Source: CAZYJR01 sp964647905
Lineage (GTDB): Bacteria; Desulfobacterota; DSM-4660; Desulfatiglandales; HGW-15
Direction: 5' to 3'
Assembly (NCBI GenBank): GCA_964647905.1
Contig: CAZYJR010000030.1
Span: forward strand, 1 to 47,248
Length of the DNA: 47,248 nt
Each line of letters opens with the position of its first letter. Position 1 is the stretch's first letter. This document shows, one piece after another, positions 23,928-32,290 of the stretch. The notes under the pieces are model-generated. The model was not told the origin of the DNA, did no database searches, and saw only the letters and a list, made by a program, of their open reading frames with translations. The position numbers were made by a program, and so were the translations under genes.

Positions 23928-25193
23928 ATGACGCTTGAGGTCCATAACACCATGAGCAGGAGGCTGGAGCCCTTCGAGAGCCGGGAGCGAGGCGTGGTCA
24001 AGCTATTCACCTGCGGGCCTTCGGTTTACAGGCCTCCTCATGTGGGCAACCACCGGACGTTCCTTTTTGAAGACATCCTCCAGAGGTACCTGGAGCATCT
24101 GGGATACCGGGTGGATCGGGTCATCAACCTGACCGACGTGGAGGACAAGGCCATAGAAGAGGCCTCCAAGAAAGGGGTGAGCATAGGGGATCTGACCCGG
24201 CCTGTGGAGGACCGATTCAGGCGGGAGGCCGGCCTTTTGGGGCTCGAGCTTCCCGGGTACCTCCCGCGGTCTTCGACCTGCGTCGGCCAAGCGGTTGAGA
24301 TCATCAAGGCCCTGCTGGAGCGCGGCTGTGCCTACCGGCACGGCGGGGACATATTCTTTGATCCCTTGAAGTTCAAGGGGTTCGGGCGACTCTACGGCCT
24401 GGACATGAGCAGGTGGCCCAAGAAGAGGCGGCGGTTTCGAAAGGACACCTATCCGGGCAGGCGGTGGAACCTCGGAGACTTCATATTGTGGCACGGATAC
24501 CGGCCCAAGAGAGACGGGGCCTTCTACTGGGAGACCGAGCTGGGCAGGGGGCGCCCGGCCTGGAACATCCAGGACCCGGCCATCATAACCGAGCATCTGG
24601 GATGGAGGATAGACGTTCACTGCGGCGGGGTGGACAACCTATACCGTCACCATGACTACACAATAGCCGTGGTCGAGGCCCTGAGCGGGGAGACCCTGGC
24701 CCCTTACTGGCTCCATGGCGAGCACGTGCTGGTGGAGGGGGCCAAGATGTCCAAGAGCAAGGGGAACATAGTGTACTTGGAGGATGTGCTGGAGCGGGGC
24801 TTTGAGGCCGAGCATATCCGGTTCCACCTGATCTGCCGGCATTACCGGGAAAAGCTGAATCTGACCTGGGAGCGGGTGGAGGCATCGGCCCGAAAGCTCG
24901 ATCGCTTCAGGGAAACGGTAAAGGCCTTGGGAATAGGGCCCCTGGGCCCCGGCTCGGTCGAGGAGGACTCTTCGGGCGAAGCGGACCCGGAGCTTGTCTC
25001 CCGATTCGAGCAAAGGATGGACCGCGACCTGGATGTGGCAGGGGCCTGGGATGCGGTGGAGCAGAGGCTCGGGGAGCTTCTGGCGGCCAAAAGAGACGGC
25101 CACCTGAATCCGCCCGAGCTGGAATCGGTGAGGAGGGCCCTGGCACGCATCGACCGGGTCCTCGGCGTCATTCATCCATTGCCGCCGCCTTGA
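23928..25193 (+). CDS. Cysteinyl-tRNA-synthetase-like protein lacking zinc ligands
   Basis: A 421-residue class I synthetase paralogue. Signatures: LFTCGPSVYRPPHVGNHRTF (HIGH motif = HVGN, 38-41), NLTDVEDKAIEEA, and GAKMSKSKGNIVYLEDVLER (KMSKS 273-277). Aligned with E. coli CysRS, zinc ligands Cys28 and His234 are kept (C29, H241) but Cys209 is Asp216 (PAWNIQD) and Glu238 is Thr245 (HHDYT). It also stops about 40-50 residues short, without the final anticodon-binding part. It may activate another amino acid or act without tRNA, as MshC does. The 23928 start matches the CysRS N-terminus and has AGGAG upstream. Confidence 0.78.
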   Translation: MTLEVHNTMSRRLEPFESRERGVVKLFTCGPSVYRPPHVGNHRTFLFEDILQRYLEHLGYRVDRVINLTDVEDKAIEEASKKGVSIGDLTRPVEDRFRREAGLLGLELPGYLPRSSTCVGQAVEIIKALLERGCAYRHGGDIFFDPLKFKGFGRLYGLDMSRWPKKRRRFRKDTYPGRRWNLGDFILWHGYRPKRDGAFYWETELGRGRPAWNIQDPAIITEHLGWRIDVHCGGVDNLYRHHDYTIAVVEALSGETLAPYWLHGEHVLVEGAKMSKSKGNIVYLEDVLERGFEAEHIRFHLICRHYREKLNLTWERVEASARKLDRFRETVKALGIGPLGPGSVEEDSSGEADPELVSRFEQRMDRDLDVAGAWDAVEQRLGELLAAKRDGHLNPPELESVRRALARIDRVLGVIHPLPPP

Positions 25194-26253
25194 TCGCCTC
25201 CCGCAGGGCCTTCTGATCCAGGGGAGGCGGCTGTGCGCCGGGTCTTGCCTCAAGCTCTATGGCCCCCTCCGGGCAGCCGGTCGAGCAGACACCGCATCCT
25301 ATGCAGCGGTCGAGATCCGATTCAGGAGGCCCGCCGTTCATCTCGAGAAGGGCGCCGGCCGGGCACCGCTCCACGCAGGTTCCGCACCCGGTGCAGAGAT
25401 CCCGGTCCCAGACCGGGATGAACCCCGAGTTCATGGCCAAGCCGGGCTTGGAATCGGCGAGGGCGGTCTTCAGGAGCACACAGTGGCAGGGACAGCAGTT
25501 GCAAAGGAAGTCGATCTTCTGCCTGTTCAGCGTGGCATGGACCAGCCCGGCCTCTTCGGCGCGTCTGACTATGTCCTTGGCTTCTTCCTTACCGACCCGG
25601 CGTCCCATGCCTCGGTCTATTACGAACTGCGCGCCCGCTCCCAGTTGGAGGCATACCTCGTCCGGGTTGCCGCAATGGTCGCTCTCGTCCAGCAGCCGGG
25701 CCTGGTGCCTGCAGTAGCAGGTGGCCACGGCCAGGGGGTCGCACTCCTCGATATATGAAATGACCTGGTCATAGGTGTGGATGGTGCTGCCCGCCTGGAT
25801 CTTCCTGCCGACAGGTATGACCCTGGAGGTGGGAAATTTTTCTCTCGGCGGTCCGGTGCGGGCGTCAAAGGCTTCTTTGTACTCCTTGACCAGTTTGGCG
25901 ATCCTCCGGTCCCTGTCAGTGGCCGTACCCCGCATGAACTGATACTCGAATATCCCGGGGATCAGGGGCAGGGTGGCGTAAAGGGTCTCTCCTTCCTTTG
26001 CAATGGAAAAGCAGAGCCCCTTTTCAGCCATGCCCTCCAGCAAGACCCGGACCTCGCTCTCCTCCCTTCCTGTCTCCTCGGCTATTCGTGCCGCAGTATT
26101 GAGCCCCCTGGGCATATTATTGAAGACATCGGCCTCGTCCAGGGTGAAGAGCTCCTCTGCCAGCGCGTAGAACTCCGGTATGTCCATGCCCCTGTACCTG
26201 CCGCCTCTTTGGGCCAGCGTCTCGCAGAGCCGTTTGTAGACTTCTCGAGCCAT
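25168..26253 (-). CDS. Fe-S protein with two 4Fe-4S ferredoxin motifs and extra Cys clusters
   Basis: A 361-residue soluble protein. A helical N-terminal half contains a winged-helix-like piece. Cys-rich segments follow: CYCRHQARLLDESDHCG...EVC (about 187-210), FLCNCCPCHC (about 257-266), and two ferredoxin motifs CTGCGTCVERCPAGA and CIGCGVCSTGCPEGA near 300 and 335. It probably transfers electrons; partner unknown. It begins 3 bases after the UPF0261 copy 2 stop, so the two are cotranscribed. Its 3' end overlaps the convergent CysRS-like gene by 26 bases. Confidence 0.8.
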   Translation of the reverse strand: MAREVYKRLCETLAQRGGRYRGMDIPEFYALAEELFTLDEADVFNNMPRGLNTAARIAEETGREESEVRVLLEGMAEKGLCFSIAKEGETLYATLPLIPGIFEYQFMRGTATDRDRRIAKLVKEYKEAFDARTGPPREKFPTSRVIPVGRKIQAGSTIHTYDQVISYIEECDPLAVATCYCRHQARLLDESDHCGNPDEVCLQLGAGAQFVIDRGMGRRVGKEEAKDIVRRAEEAGLVHATLNRQKIDFLCNCCPCHCVLLKTALADSKPGLAMNSGFIPVWDRDLCTGCGTCVERCPAGALLEMNGGPPESDLDRCIGCGVCSTGCPEGAIELEARPGAQPPPLDQKALREAIKAAAMDE

Positions 26254-26256
26254 TTC

Positions 26257-27471
26257 CTATCCTCCTTTCCGGGTGCCCAGCATCTCGTCCATGAGCCGGG
26301 CGGCGAGATCGGCGAAGGTCGGGTCGTTTATATGGGACTCGGTCTCGGTTAGGGGTATACCGGGGTCGAGATCCCTCTTGAGCCTTTCCACAAGGGCCTC
26401 GCTTACCCCCGGGTCATGGAGCGGCCCGTCCGGTCCGTCCGCCTCAGACCAGCCGCCCAGGGGTATCAGGACCCGCACTTCGCCGGGCCGGCGGTTGAGC
26501 TTTTCCACCAGTTGTCCGGCGATATTCAGTGTCTCGTCCGTGCTCAGGCGCACGGCCGAGCGGAAGTCGTAGAAGAAGACCGGGCGTTCCTTGTACTCGG
26601 CCGGCACCGTCTCCCGGGTGAATTCCAGGACTGCGCAGTCCAGGCCTCCCGGGACCACCAGGCGGGGCACCGACCGGCCCGGCACAGGTTCCAGCCTCTC
26701 CGGGCCGATTCCACGGCAGTACCCGCCCTTGAGCTCGTCGGCCAGCTCGTGCGTAGCAAGGTCCAGGATGCCCTGGAACCTCCCCTCGGCGGCCAGCTCC
26801 TCCATTGCCATGCCGCCGGTGCCGTTGGCGTGAAACGCGATCACCTCGTATCCCATGGCCTCCAGTCGCGCCTTGACCGCCTCGGCTGCGGTTGTTATGA
26901 ACCCGAACATGGTGAGCGCCACCCTGGGCCTATCGGCCCCCGGTTTCCACTCGGCCCCGGCCATGCCGCAGACCGCTCCGGCCGCCTGGTCCAATATCGG
27001 GCCCAGGAGGCTGTTGACACCGAGTATGTCCGCTACACTGTGCATCATGGTGACGTCCCTGGTCCCTACGACCGCTGACATGTCCCTGCTGGCCACGGTG
27101 GAGACCAGGACCTTGGGGACGCCCACGGGCAGCGCCTTCATGATGCCGGCGGCAAGATTGGTCCCGGTGCCCCCGCCGGCCGAGATCATGCCCTGGATTA
27201 GTCCGCGCCGGTAGAGGTCCAGGACCAGGTTGCGACCTGCATCCATCACCGCCGTAAGGGCCTGATCGCGGCCCCTGCCGCCCTGCGGCAGGGAAAGCAC
27301 CACGCCGGTGTATAGATCATGGTCCGGCGGGAAGGGCGAAGGCCCCTTGGTGCCCGCGTGTATTGTGATCGTACGGAAACCGCGGGTCCGGATCCGCTCC
27401 TTGAGGAACGAGTGCTCCTCGCCCTTGGAGTCAAAGGTCCCGAGAACGGCAATGGTCTTTTCCTTTTCCAT
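26257..27471 (-). CDS. UPF0261 / Tm-1-like ATP-binding protein, copy 2
   Basis: A 404-residue UPF0261 protein. The start at 27471 follows GGAGGAGCGA and gives MEKEKTIAVLGTFDSKGEEH, the family N-terminus. Further motifs: GMISAGGGTGTNLAAGIMKA, GVPKVLVSTVASRDMSAVVG, GTRDVTMMHSVADILGVN, and the C-terminal LIPLGGWSEADGPDGPLHDP. It resembles copy 1 throughout but is divergent enough to be an old duplication or a separate acquisition. It is paired with the Fe-S protein; function unknown. Confidence 0.85.
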   Translation of the reverse strand: MEKEKTIAVLGTFDSKGEEHSFLKERIRTRGFRTITIHAGTKGPSPFPPDHDLYTGVVLSLPQGGRGRDQALTAVMDAGRNLVLDLYRRGLIQGMISAGGGTGTNLAAGIMKALPVGVPKVLVSTVASRDMSAVVGTRDVTMMHSVADILGVNSLLGPILDQAAGAVCGMAGAEWKPGADRPRVALTMFGFITTAAEAVKARLEAMGYEVIAFHANGTGGMAMEELAAEGRFQGILDLATHELADELKGGYCRGIGPERLEPVPGRSVPRLVVPGGLDCAVLEFTRETVPAEYKERPVFFYDFRSAVRLSTDETLNIAGQLVEKLNRRPGEVRVLIPLGGWSEADGPDGPLHDPGVSEALVERLKRDLDPGIPLTETESHINDPTFADLAARLMDEMLGTRKGG

Positions 27472-27606
27472 TCGCTCCTCCTGTGTTCGGTAAACATAGG
27501 GCAAGGACGGTTGGACGGTCAAAAGAATTCTGGAAGGCGCCTGGGCGCCCCTTGACATCACTGCGGGACCGAGCTAGCTCATGATAATGCCTGAAGGAGG
27601 TATGAG

Positions 27607-28047
27607 GTGGATTCACCGGGGATACCCGTTACCGACCGCATAGTGATCCCGGAGAATGAAATCGAGGAGCACTTTGTGAGGGCGTCAGGCCCTGGCGGTC
27701 AGAACGTCAACCGGGTGGCCACGGCCGTCCAGCTTAGGTTCGACGCCGCCCGCTCCCCCTCTCTGCCGGATGACGTGCGCCGGAGACTGATGCGCCTGGC
27801 GGGGCGGAGGCTCACCAAGGACGGCATTGTAGTGATAGACGCTCGCAGGCACAGGACACAGGAGCAGAACAGGAAGGACGCCCTGGATCGCCTAGTGGCC
27901 CTGATTCGCAAGGCCTCGGAGCCGCCCCGCCCCAGGAAGCCGACCAAGCCCACACGGGCCTCCCGCAAGCGCCGCCTGGCCGGCAAGACCAAGAGAGGGA
28001 GGCTCAAGCGCCTGAGGGCGCCTGTTGAGGGGCCGGACGACGCCTGA
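27607..28047 (+). CDS. arfB: Peptidyl-tRNA hydrolase / ribosome rescue factor ArfB
   Basis: A 146-residue protein with the release-factor-like GGQ loop (HFVRASGPGGQNVNRVATAV; Gln at residue 32) and a Lys/Arg-rich C-terminal tail (RASRKRRLAGKTKRGRLKRL) that enters the empty mRNA channel. It frees nascent chains from stalled ribosomes. The start is GTG with AAGGAGG ahead; an ATG five bases upstream is in another frame. It is a housekeeping gene between accessory units. Confidence 0.93.
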   Translation: MDSPGIPVTDRIVIPENEIEEHFVRASGPGGQNVNRVATAVQLRFDAARSPSLPDDVRRRLMRLAGRRLTKDGIVVIDARRHRTQEQNRKDALDRLVALIRKASEPPRPRKPTKPTRASRKRRLAGKTKRGRLKRLRAPVEGPDDA

Positions 28048-28131
28048 CAAAGGCTCTTGTTTCCGGTACCTCAATGACGGCGATTGAGGGTGAGTAGACG
28101 CCCCGGAATCGGGAGAGATCATGTTGCCGCG

Positions 28132-28848
28132 CTAGGCCGTCAGGCTGTTTGCTCGGCCTGAGAAAATATCTTCCGCCATTAGGCTCAAGTCGGCGAAAAA
28201 GAGTTCATCATCGGGCTTCGGCTCGATCCACTTGATGGCTGAGAGTTCCTGCCTTGGAAAGGATTTCAAAAGGTCGTAAAGAACGACCGGATCAAGCCCC
28301 GCCTCCTTGGACGAGGCCTCACGGAGAATAGCGGCCCAGTTGAATCTTTTTGTTTTTGCCAATGCCCATAAGTCAATGACATCCTTAGGTTCTATTCGAT
28401 ATAAGGCAGAGAGCTTATTGGACAAGATATTTCGCCAACTGTCAATTCGCCCGAGAATGTCATTCCACTCAATATCTCCATAGTGAGGAGCGATGTCATT
28501 AACCAGATCAATCCTGAGAACAATATTTCCATGTTCAGGGGAGTCCTGCTCAACAAAGAGCTGGACATAATCCTCGTACCTCATAATCCTGTCGGTAAGC
28601 AAGGTAAACGGCTCGTGTCTGCTCTCTTTTTCCAACTCCTCATACAATCGCTCAGACCATTTGGGAAACTCAGGGTCACTATTCACAAAAAGATCAAGGT
28701 CATCCGAATAGCGGACAGGGTTATAATGTCTGCTTATTGCGGTACCACCGGTTAGATAAAAGGGAGCGCTGATACGTTTCACGATGGAGAGGATTCCATC
28801 CTGAAAGGGATAAAGGCTCTCCTCGTAATATCCGCCGTATTCGCTCAT
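28132..28848 (-). CDS. Nucleotidyltransferase of the AbiEii/AbiGii toxin family
   Basis: A 238-residue protein with the nucleotidyltransferase core: APFYLTGGTAISRHYNPVRY then SDDLDLFVN, i.e. GG(T) plus D-x-D (about residues 33-56). A C-terminal helical part contains EPKDVIDLWALAKTKRFNWA. Members act as toxins in abortive phage defence, usually with an AbiEi antitoxin upstream. The upstream gene here is not an obvious AbiEi and overlaps it by 128 bases out of frame. Confidence 0.8.
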   Translation of the reverse strand: MSEYGGYYEESLYPFQDGILSIVKRISAPFYLTGGTAISRHYNPVRYSDDLDLFVNSDPEFPKWSERLYEELEKESRHEPFTLLTDRIMRYEDYVQLFVEQDSPEHGNIVLRIDLVNDIAPHYGDIEWNDILGRIDSWRNILSNKLSALYRIEPKDVIDLWALAKTKRFNWAAILREASSKEAGLDPVVLYDLLKSFPRQELSAIKWIEPKPDDELFFADLSLMAEDIFSGRANSLTA

Positions 28849-29107
28849 AACGCTTTCTTTGCCCCGGGAAACGAAGCTTTGCGATTCTTTCCGGAGTAAG
28901 GAGCCTTGTAACCCTCTCCTTACCCATGAGTTCCAGGATATCGTGCCAAGGGAGCCTTTCCAAGGCTCTTATGAAAGTCCTCTCTTGATCAAACGGGCCT
29001 TCTTTTTCACGCTCTCCGAGCAGGACCTCGAGCAGCCTGTCCTCCCGGACATTATAGTCCCAACATAGGGATTGTAGGATTCTGCGTTTGCGGTCGGGGG
29101 TGATCAT
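28721..29107 (-). CDS. Uncharacterised partner of the AbiEii-like gene
   Basis: A 128-residue protein starting MITPDRKRRILQSLCWDYNV, all-helical with ELMGKERVTRLLTPERIAKL and RKRYERIRRILRGE. I do not recognise a named domain; it lies in the antitoxin position. The last 40 or so codons overlap the AbiEii gene in another frame, so the true protein end or a frameshift near 28848 is open. Coding signal is good up to about residue 95. Confidence 0.6.
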   Translation of the reverse strand: MITPDRKRRILQSLCWDYNVREDRLLEVLLGEREKEGPFDQERTFIRALERLPWHDILELMGKERVTRLLTPERIAKLRFPGQRKRYERIRRILRGEPLSLSGWNPLHRETYQRSLLSNRWYRNKQTL

Positions 29108-29321
29108 ACGGAAACGAACTCATGAGCTTCTCTGGCCTTCTCGACCATAGCGACTCTTTACTTCCGGGGTTCCAACTTGGAGTCAAAACAGTACGCAGCA
29201 CAAGACCCGAAGTCAAGAAAACACGAGCACAATTGAAAGGCGGCGGGCTTTGCTTTACATGCCGCCCGGAATCATACTAGAGTTTATGACATTAGGGAAA
29301 TCGGGTTAGGGGTCCATTTCA

Positions 29322-30260
29322 ATGCTCAACCTGAACCAGCTAAGGGCCTTTTATGAGACCGCCAAGGGCGGGAGCTTCAGCCAGGCCGCGGGCAAGCTCT
29401 GCGTGAGCCAGCCGGCTGTGAACACCCAAGTTCGGCTCTTCGAGCGCGAGTGCGGCCTGAAGCTCTTCGTCAAGAAGGGGAGACTGCTCCACCTGACCGA
29501 CGAGGGCAGGGCCCTTTGCGAGTTGGCCGCGGATCTCTTCGAGCAGGAGCGCAGGATAGAAGAGCTGGTGGATCAAATGAAGGGCCTCCGCACCGGGGCC
29601 CTGCGCATAGGGACGGCCAGGACCTATGCCAGACACTTCATGCCCTATCTCATAAGGGGCTTTCACAAGGTCTACCCGGGCATACGCATCAATCTGGAGG
29701 AAGGCAGCTCCCAGGAGATGCTCCGGTCCTTGACGGAGCTGAAGAATAACCTGGCCGTGGTGGCCTGGGTCGAGGGTTATTCAGGGGTTCGGTTCCTGCC
29801 CTTCTGCAGGGAGGAGGTGCTCCTGGTTCTATCGCCCGGCCACCCCCTGGCGGGCAAGGGCCGGGTCAGTGCGGAGGACCTTCAGAGGGAGCCTGTGATC
29901 ATGAAGGAGCGCGGTTCAGGAACCAGGGGGCTGGTCGACCGCCTGTTCCAATCCCTGGGGACATCTCCCAACATACTAATGGAGAGCAGTGACGCGGAGA
30001 TGATGAAGCTCTTGGTCCAACACGGCGAGGGCATGGCATTCCTGGTCAGGGAGGCGGTCTCCAGGGAGCTCGAGGCAGGGGGCCTCGTTTCCCTTCCCTA
30101 CGAAGGCGGCCCGCTGGAGCTGGAGGTCTGCATTGCCCACCCAACGGATACCGAGCCATCACCCGCAGCCACGGCCTTTCTCGGCATGCTCGGCCGCGCG
30201 TGCGGCCAGTACAAGGCGCCGGGTCCGCTTGCCGGGGTCAAGGAGGGGCTTCCCGCATAG
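29322..30260 (+). CDS. LysR-family transcriptional regulator 2
   Basis: A 312-residue LysR protein with the HTH LNLNQLRAFYETAKGGSFSQ, AAGKLCVSQPAVNTQVRLFE and an effector domain carrying ALRIGTARTYARHFMPYLIR and PGIRINLEEGSSQEMLRSLT. It matches LysR 1 closely through these same segments, so the two are paralogues, each near a ppsA-type gene. It converges on ppsA copy 2, so it is not in the classical divergent position. The ribosome site is weak. Confidence 0.9.
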   Translation: MLNLNQLRAFYETAKGGSFSQAAGKLCVSQPAVNTQVRLFERECGLKLFVKKGRLLHLTDEGRALCELAADLFEQERRIEELVDQMKGLRTGALRIGTARTYARHFMPYLIRGFHKVYPGIRINLEEGSSQEMLRSLTELKNNLAVVAWVEGYSGVRFLPFCREEVLLVLSPGHPLAGKGRVSAEDLQREPVIMKERGSGTRGLVDRLFQSLGTSPNILMESSDAEMMKLLVQHGEGMAFLVREAVSRELEAGGLVSLPYEGGPLELEVCIAHPTDTEPSPAATAFLGMLGRACGQYKAPGPLAGVKEGLPA

Positions 30261-30275
30261 CGGGAAAGCCCCTTG
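30245..30275 (+). terminator. Hairpin over the LysR 2 stop codon
   Basis: AGGGGCTTCCCGC and GCGGGAAAGCCCCTT pair with one bulged A around the loop that includes the TAG stop. It is suited to ending transcription between the convergent LysR 2 and ppsA copy 2 genes, although there is no T run. Confidence 0.5.
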
Positions 30276-30280
30276 GAGAC

Positions 30281-30440
30281 TATTGCCTTTCGGGCCCGGG
30301 CTCCTTCAGGGGCCAGAAGTCGAAGCAGCCGGTGTAAATGGCTATGACCGGGAAGGTGAAGCTCAAGAGGGCCGTTGCCAGCCAGAGTTCGTGTTCATAC
30401 CCGGGCGGTCCGCCGGGAAGGCCTGCATCTCCTTTCCCCG
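30281..30440 (-). pseudogene. Possible small membrane protein, frameshifted
   Basis: After the ppsA copy 2 stop, one minus frame reads YEHELWLATALLSFTFPVIA then IYTGCFDFWPLKEPGPERQ to TAG 30283-30281: a convincing single transmembrane helix with a polar tail. That frame has no start codon. An ATG at 30428 opens MQAFPADRPG in the neighbouring frame, so one frameshift near 30398-30405 would restore a protein of about 50 residues. The family is not recognised. It may be the third product of the ppsA copy 2 transcript. Confidence 0.35.
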
Positions 30441-30448
30441 GGGCCTTT

Positions 30449-32290
30449 TCAGGCCCTCTCCAGGATCGTTACCAATCCGCTCTCTCCGTCTATCCTGATC
30501 AGGTCCCCGGTCTTGATGAACGAGGTGGCCCTGCCGGTCCCCACCACCGTCGGCAGGGCATACTCCCGGGCGATGATGGCCGCATGGCACATGGACCCTC
30601 CCACGTCCGTGACCGCGCCCTTGATCTTGGTAAAGGCGGGAGCCCAACTGGGGGCCGTGGTGCTCGCCACCAGGATCTCGCCGTCCTGGAGCTCTGCCAG
30701 GCCCTCCACGGTCCGGATGACCCGGGCCCTGCCTTCGGCTACGCCCGAAGAGCCGGGCGCTCCGACCAGCTCGTTCTCCTCGCCCTCGCCCGCCGGTTCA
30801 CTGCCGGCAAGCCACTGCTTGAGCACATCCGTTGTAACGCCCCAGAGCATTATGGTGAAGGGCTCGGTGACCACCTCCGGGGGTACGCCCAGGGCCGGGG
30901 GCGGGCTCCACTCCCTGAATTTCTCCAGCACCTCCCTGCACCACCTGATCTCCGGCGGCCAATAGGAGGGCCCTCTGGGCTTCACTCCGGTAGCCCAGGC
31001 GGTCGCGTAATCCCACAGGGCGTCCCGTATCTCCCCCCGCTTGAGGTACCAGATGTCCTCCTTGTCCTCCATGAATCCGGCCCCCTGGAGTATGGCCGCC
31101 ACTTCCCTGACCTTGTTCCAGAAGACGCTGTGGAACCAGTTCTCCACGTAGAAGATGTGGTTCTCCGCGTAGGGGTATACGAGGCGGGCAATGGAGAGGG
31201 TCTTGTCAAAGGTCTCCCGGTCCTCAGGGGTTTGGATCAGCGAGCGGTACTCATCCACCACCTTGTCCCTCTCCCGGACCAGCCGTCCCGTGGGCCGGTC
31301 GATCTCCTTTCCTGACTTGAGGGCGTTTACGTGCATCCGGATGGAGGTTATTGGGACATCCAGTTTGTCGTTCCAAGAGGCGTGGTGATGATACCAGCCA
31401 GTTCCGGTGGAGATGTAGAACCAGGGGTATCTTGCCTTTTCCAGCTCGGCCAGCCATTTCCCGCCTTCAGGCTTCTTCTTCAGCTCCTCCATCAGGGTAT
31501 CCGCTTCCAGCGGCTCCAGGAGCAGATCTTCTATCCCCAGCTCGAGACCCAGCTTGGCCAGCCTTATCAGCTCCGCATTGGGCCTCATGATCATGGCGTC
31601 TATGCCTGATACCATTTTGGTCACCGTCTCCATCGGGACATTGGGGAAGATCTGCCGGACGGTGTCGCTGAAGGTGAGAAAGGCCGCATAGCAGAGATTC
31701 AGCATCTCGAAGTGGTACTGCCAGCACTTGAAGCCCATATCAATCAAATTGTCATACTTGCGCATGAGGTGGTATCCGCTCCCGGTGCCCCTGTTCTCGA
31801 ACACGATGGACTTGTCCTCCACCTCTGGGAGGGGCTGAAAGGATACCGCCTCGAGCTGGTCCAGGAGCCCCTTCATCCTCCCTTCCCATTCGGAGTAGAG
31901 GCTGTCCCAATTGTCATAGTAGTACCCGGCCCGCTCCATGAACACGGGCACCCGGGCCTCCACCTCTTTCGGGTCGTCGATGCCTATGGGAGTGATGTAC
32001 ACATAGCCGTTTACGATCCGGTGCTCGATACCCTTTGCCGGCGGCACCAGAAAGGTCCTGGTGTTGTTCTGGGACAGGGCCAGGAACCAGGCCTCGTCCC
32101 AGATCAGGTCAAAGGGCGGGTGGGGCTCGGGATAGTGGAGCCCGTCGTAGTACCAGAGCTGATTGCTCTCATGTGCCGCCCGCTCCGGGTCGTCCTTGGT
32201 GAAGAGGTAATGATAAGGATACATCCTCTCCCAGCCCTCGGTTCCCGGTATGGTGGGGACATCGTGCGGATCCGTGAATTTTGCAGCCAT
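30449..32290 (-). CDS. Second PpsA-like phosphohistidine protein (orphan)
   Basis: A 613-residue full-length paralogue of the ppsA product, colinear from FTDPHDVPTIPGTEGWERMY to the C-terminal DVGGSMCHAAIIAREYALPT with catalytic His 569. Conserved blocks such as ENHIFYVENWFHSVFWNKVR and RGPSYWPPEIRW are shared with copy 1. No ATP-grasp (ppsB) or CBS (ppsC) gene is adjacent. It may borrow PpsB in trans or use another phosphodonor. Divergence in the N-terminal part suggests a different phenolic substrate. GGAGGG precedes the ATG. It follows the molybdopterin oxidoreductase on the same strand. Confidence 0.8.
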   Translation of the reverse strand: MAAKFTDPHDVPTIPGTEGWERMYPYHYLFTKDDPERAAHESNQLWYYDGLHYPEPHPPFDLIWDEAWFLALSQNNTRTFLVPPAKGIEHRIVNGYVYITPIGIDDPKEVEARVPVFMERAGYYYDNWDSLYSEWEGRMKGLLDQLEAVSFQPLPEVEDKSIVFENRGTGSGYHLMRKYDNLIDMGFKCWQYHFEMLNLCYAAFLTFSDTVRQIFPNVPMETVTKMVSGIDAMIMRPNAELIRLAKLGLELGIEDLLLEPLEADTLMEELKKKPEGGKWLAELEKARYPWFYISTGTGWYHHHASWNDKLDVPITSIRMHVNALKSGKEIDRPTGRLVRERDKVVDEYRSLIQTPEDRETFDKTLSIARLVYPYAENHIFYVENWFHSVFWNKVREVAAILQGAGFMEDKEDIWYLKRGEIRDALWDYATAWATGVKPRGPSYWPPEIRWCREVLEKFREWSPPPALGVPPEVVTEPFTIMLWGVTTDVLKQWLAGSEPAGEGEENELVGAPGSSGVAEGRARVIRTVEGLAELQDGEILVASTTAPSWAPAFTKIKGAVTDVGGSMCHAAIIAREYALPTVVGTGRATSFIKTGDLIRIDGESGLVTILERA

